A stretch of DNA of 64,000 bases from NCBI RefSeq assembly GCF_003854275.1, contig NZ_QTQP01000032.1, positions 25,140 through 89,139 of the forward strand, in the 5' to 3' direction. The notes beneath the pieces were generated by a model. The model saw nothing but the letters and a program-made list of their open reading frames with translations. It was not told where the DNA came from and ran no database searches. The position numbers and the translations under genes are program-made. Below are positions 61,439 through 64,000 of the stretch, one piece after another. The stretch is from Burkholderia sp. Bp8963. Its GTDB lineage: Bacteria > Pseudomonadota > Gammaproteobacteria > Burkholderiales > Burkholderiaceae. How positions within the stretch are numbered: position 1 is the first letter of the stretch; each line of letters starts with the position of its first letter.

Positions 61439-62626
61439 ATGTCCAATCCGTCCGCCACGTCTTCCCGCATGAGCGCGCCCGAACTGCGTGCGACCACGTC
61501 GCTCGCGGCGATCTTCGCGCTGCGCATGCTCGGCCTGTTCATGATCATGCCGGTGTTCTCGGTCTACGCGAAAACCATCCCGGGCGGCGACAACGTGCTG
61601 CTCGTCGGGATCGCGCTCGGGGCCTACGGCGTCACGCAGTCGCTGCTCTATATCTTCTACGGCTGGGCGTCCGACCGGTTCGGCCGCAAGCCGGTGATCG
61701 CGATCGGTCTGCTGATCTTCGCGCTCGGCAGCTTCGTCGCCGCGTCCGCGCACGACATCACGTGGATCATCGTCGGCCGCGTGATCCAGGGGATGGGCGC
61801 CGTGTCGTCCGCGGTGCTCGCGTTCATCGCCGACCTGACTTCCGAGCAGAACCGCACCAAGGCAATGGCGATGGTCGGCGGCTCGATCGGCGTGTCGTTC
61901 GCGGTCGCGATCGTCGGCGCGCCGATCGTGTTCCACTGGGTCGGGATGAACGGCTTGTTCGCGCTGGTCGGCGTGCTGTCGCTGCTCGCGATCGGCGTCG
62001 TGCTGTGGGTCGTGCCGAACGCGGCGAAGCCCGTGCACGTGCCCGCGCCGTTCGCGGAAGTGCTGCACAACGGCGAGCTGCTGCGCCTCAATTTCGGCGT
62101 GCTCGTGCTGCACGCGACGCAGACCGCGCTGTTCCTCGTCGTGCCGCGCCTGCTCGTCGACGGCGGGCTGCCGGTCGCGTCGCACTGGAAGGTCTACCTG
62201 CCCGTGATGGGGCTCGCGTTCGTGATGATGGTGCCCGCGATCATCGTCGCGGAAAAACGGGGCAAGATGAAGCCGGTGCTGCTCGGCGGCATCTTCGCTA
62301 TCCTGATCGGCCAATTGCTGCTGGGCAGCGCGCCGCATACCATCCTCATTGTGGCAGCGATCCTCTTCGTCTATTTCCTCGGGTTCAACATCCTGGAAGC
62401 GTCGCAGCCGTCGCTGGTCTCGAAGCTCGCGCCGGGCTCGCGCAAGGGCGCGGCCACGGGTGTTTACAACACGACGCAATCGATCGGGCTCGCGCTCGGC
62501 GGCGTTGCGGGCGGCTGGCTGCTGAAGCACGGCGGCGCGAACACGGTGTTCTACGCGTGCTCGGGCCTCGTTGCCGCGTGGCTTATAATCGCGGCCAGCA
62601 TGAAAGCGCCGCCGCGCAAGGCCTGA
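61439..62626 (+). CDS. MFS transporter (YajR-like)
   Basis: A 395-residue twelve-helix drug:H+ antiporter-type permease. L-R-M-L-G-L-F-M-I-M-P-V-F begins helix 1; the MFS motif A is G-W-A-S-D-R-F-G-R-K-P near residue 78; and motif C is G-S-I-G-V-S-F-A-V-A-I-V-G-A-P near 150. It resembles the YajR subgroup but lacks the extra C-terminal cytoplasmic domain. The substrate is unknown. uvrA-MFS-ssb order is common in Burkholderiales. A TATAAT near its end (62584-62589) may help drive ssb. Confidence 0.9.
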   Translation: MSNPSATSSRMSAPELRATTSLAAIFALRMLGLFMIMPVFSVYAKTIPGGDNVLLVGIALGAYGVTQSLLYIFYGWASDRFGRKPVIAIGLLIFALGSFVAASAHDITWIIVGRVIQGMGAVSSAVLAFIADLTSEQNRTKAMAMVGGSIGVSFAVAIVGAPIVFHWVGMNGLFALVGVLSLLAIGVVLWVVPNAAKPVHVPAPFAEVLHNGELLRLNFGVLVLHATQTALFLVVPRLLVDGGLPVASHWKVYLPVMGLAFVMMVPAIIVAEKRGKMKPVLLGGIFAILIGQLLLGSAPHTILIVAAILFVYFLGFNILEASQPSLVSKLAPGSRKGAATGVYNTTQSIGLALGGVAGGWLLKHGGANTVFYACSGLVAAWLIIAASMKAPPRKA

Positions 62627-62728
62627 CCCTTTATCCGGGCACGCATCGGTGGCGCTTGCCGGGCCGCCCGGCGGGCCGGCTCGACGTGACCCGCGAGCGG
62701 CCCGGCATCGAATTTACTGGAGAAACAC

Positions 62729-63274
62729 ATGGCATCCGTCAACAAGGTCATCCTCGTCGGCAATCTCGGCGCCGATCCTGAAGTCCGTTACCTGCCGAGC
62801 GGCGACGCGGTTGCGAACATCCGTCTCGCGACGACCGACCGCTACAAGGACAAGGCGAGCGGCGAGTTCAAGGAAATGACCGAGTGGCATCGCGTCGCGT
62901 TCTTCGGCCGCCTCGCGGAAATCGTCAGCGAATACCTGAAGAAGGGTTCGTCGGTGTACATCGAAGGCCGTATCCGCACCCGCAAGTGGCAAGGCCAGGA
63001 CGGCCAGGACCGCTACTCGACCGAAATCGTCGCTGATCAGATGCAGATGCTCGGCGGCCGTGGCGGCGCAGGCGGCGGTGGTGGTGGTGATGAAAGCGGT
63101 TACGGTGGCGGTTATGGCGGTGGTGGCGGCGGCCGTGGCGAGCAGATGGAGCGCGGCGGTGGCGGTGGTCGTGCCGGTGGCGCGGCCCGTGGCGGTGGTG
63201 GCGGCGCACAAAGCCGTCCGAGCGCGCCGGCCGGCGGCGGCTTCGACGAGATGGATGACGATATTCCGTTCTAA
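62729..63274 (+). CDS. ssb: Single-stranded DNA-binding protein
   Basis: A 181-residue SSB. The OB-fold has V-N-K-V-I-L-V-G-N-L-G-A-D-P-E-V-R-Y, the W-H-R-V-A-F-F-G and Y-I-E-G-R-I-R-T-R-K-W DNA-contacting strands, and is followed by a long Gly-rich linker (~112-165). The acidic tip is D-D-D-I-P-F, which recruits repair and replication partners. CTGGAG precedes the ATG. The terminator follows. Confidence 0.97.
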   Translation: MASVNKVILVGNLGADPEVRYLPSGDAVANIRLATTDRYKDKASGEFKEMTEWHRVAFFGRLAEIVSEYLKKGSSVYIEGRIRTRKWQGQDGQDRYSTEIVADQMQMLGGRGGAGGGGGGDESGYGGGYGGGGGGRGEQMERGGGGGRAGGAARGGGGGAQSRPSAPAGGGFDEMDDDIPF

Positions 63275-63296
63275 ATCCGACCAAGCTGCTTTTCGC

Positions 63297-63340
63297 AAAC
63301 AAAAAGCCTGTAACCCTCGCGGTTACGGGCTTTTTGTTTG
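63297..63340. terminator. Bidirectional terminator after ssb
   Basis: AAACAAAAAGCC (63297-63308) pairs with GGCTTTTTGTTT (63328-63339), extended inward by TAACC/GGTTA. T-tracts exist on both strands. It ends ssb and the BamE-like relic from opposite sides. Confidence 0.92.
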
Positions 63341-63368
63341 GTCTTTACGATTCTCTATCGTGCCGGCA

Positions 63369-63620
63369 TTAGAACCGGTGCTGCCCGCGACCCAAGGCTG
63401 TGACGACGCCCTTTTTATTGAAGCGAACGGTGAGGTTGTCTTCCTGCATCGACTTGCCGAGCAAATTCGCAACCGGGATGAACGCGAGGACACTGGGATT
63501 GACCGTCTGGTAAGTCCAGACTTGTGCGCCGCCTTCTTCAAGCTGGACATCGCCCGGCCTGCCGAGGGTTCTTTCGACGTCCTGTGTCGTCGATTTTCCT
63601 ACTCGAATGGACGAGATTTT
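63369..63620 (-). pseudogene. BamE/SmpA-like lipoprotein gene lacking its 5' end
   Basis: From about K-I-S-S-I-R-V-G-K-S-T-T the minus-strand frame reads as a BamE-like domain: Q-D-V-E-R-T-L-G-R-P-G-D-V, V-W-T-Y-Q-T-V and V-R-F-N-K-K-G-V-V-T-A-L, ending R-G-Q-H-R-F. The signal peptide and lipobox expected before it are missing. Upstream the frame stays open to 63755, but those ~45 residues are antisense to a narG fragment and cannot be genuine. The gene is therefore beheaded at 63618-63620. BamE-type proteins assist outer-membrane protein assembly; this copy should be dead, and the true bamE must be elsewhere. Confidence 0.75.
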
Positions 63621-63872
63621 CTGTTGCGCGCGTCCGACTTCGGCGATGCGCTCGACGAAACCGCGCATCCGGAATGGAAGAGCGTGATGATCGACGACGC
63701 GACCGGCGAGTTCGTCGTGCCGGTCGGGTCGGTCGGGTTCCGCTGGGGGCAGCAAGCCGACGCGGACAAAGGCAAGTGGAACCTGCGCGCCGAGACGTCG
63801 AAGGGCACGGCGTCGTCATGCGGGGCCGTGCACGACAGCCGCACCGAGCTTGCAAAATGGGAAAGTCCTTAA
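63618..63872 (+). pseudogene. Internal fragment of nitrate reductase alpha subunit gene (narG)
   Basis: The plus-strand frame has L-R-A-S-D-F-G-D-A-L, H-P-E-W-K-S-V-M-I-D, V-G-S-V-G-F-R-W-G and G-K-W-N-L-R, which matches the segment around residues 360-430 of NarG (the enteric protein has L-R-A-A-D-L, N-P-E-W-K-T-V, G-S-I-G-F-R-W-G and G-K-W-N-L-E). About 65 codons are recognisable, up to ~63810; the remaining codons to the TAA are unrelated. No start, cofactor-binding parts or narH are nearby. It begins exactly where the BamE-like gene is cut. Confidence 0.75.
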
Positions 63873-64000
63873 AGGCATGTCGTTATACACATCGTGACCG
63901 GCGAATCGCGGCCGCGAAAGAACACGTTTACTTTCAATGACATAGAGCAGCGCTTGTAAACTGTCGGCGGATCGCGTCTACTCTCCGCTTTTGAGCGGAT
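63873..64000. other. End of window, unassigned lower-GC DNA
   Basis: About 130 bases of roughly half GC content with no ORF I can support. It probably belongs to whatever element or rearrangement brought the narG fragment. Confidence 0.4.

Noticed and set aside
63620..63755. N-terminal 45 residues of a longer BamE-like protein
   Set aside because: They are antisense to recognisable NarG codons and contain no signal peptide.

Overview
The window is about two-thirds GC and looks like a chromosomal segment of a Burkholderia (cepacia-complex type) beta-proteobacterium. Pointers are the kdsD-kdsC-lptC-lptA-lptB-rpoN-hpf-ptsN-hprK-rapZ block, the lolB-ispE-tRNA-Gln-prs-rplY-pth block, hopanoid genes, a long-form leuA, and the imuA-imuB-dnaE2 mutasome. 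Nearly all of it is housekeeping. The interesting material is in intergenic DNA and in a few damaged or mosaic loci.

Layout. 1-4831: the tail of an SCO-family copper protein, a YciI-like protein, an orphan MetQ-like binding protein and a three-gene ABC importer. 4920-10281: a LexA box followed by imuA-imuB-dnaE2 (SOS translesion synthesis). 10288-12769: hopanoid genes hpnL and hpnI on the minus strand, with a 44-codon ORF coupled to hpnI. 13148-20033: an N-acetylglucosamine operon (nagA, SIS-domain deaminase, EIIA-HPr-EI fusion, nagE) behind a strong promoter/operator; only the 3' tip of a GntR-type regulator gene is left there. 20188-23367: cydP-cydA-cydB-cydX (cytochrome bd oxidase). 23675-24698: rpoH under a perfect CIRCE element. 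24971-25969: pagL and an NTF2-like protein. 26122-28113: leuA with a newly noticed leucine-rich leader peptide (four CTA codons). 28116-31195: ybiB, maiA, ftsY. 31418-32898: rsmD, coaD, ferredoxin. 32948-40050 (minus): hisC, pth, rplY, prs, tRNA-Gln, ispE, lolB and a TPR protein. 40139-42095: mutM, mutY. 42162-51454 (minus): a LON-domain protein, rapZ, hprK, ptsN, hpf, rpoN, lptB, lptA, lptC, kdsC and kdsD, covering LPS transport, Kdo synthesis, sigma-54 and the nitrogen PTS. 51580-56764 (plus): a KefB/YbaL-like exchanger, apt, a LysE-type exporter, a NUDIX protein and purU. 56868-61149 (minus): an AI-2E-type permease and uvrA. 61439-63274 (plus): an MFS transporter and ssb. 63369-64000: a beheaded BamE-like gene abutting an internal fragment of nitrate reductase narG.

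How the parts connect. DNA damage and repair recur (mutasome, uvrA, mutM, mutY, ssb), as do envelope functions (lpt, kds, pagL, lolB, hopanoids). Amino-sugar uptake is encoded as a complete NAG-specific PTS. Regulatory sites seen directly are a LexA box, a CIRCE element, an FNR/Anr-like box near cyd, a palindromic nag operator and a leucine-codon leader. The best candidates for something undescribed are the leuA leader, the truncated nag regulator, the mosaic 3' half of ispE next to tRNA-Gln, and the narG/bamE relic junction.
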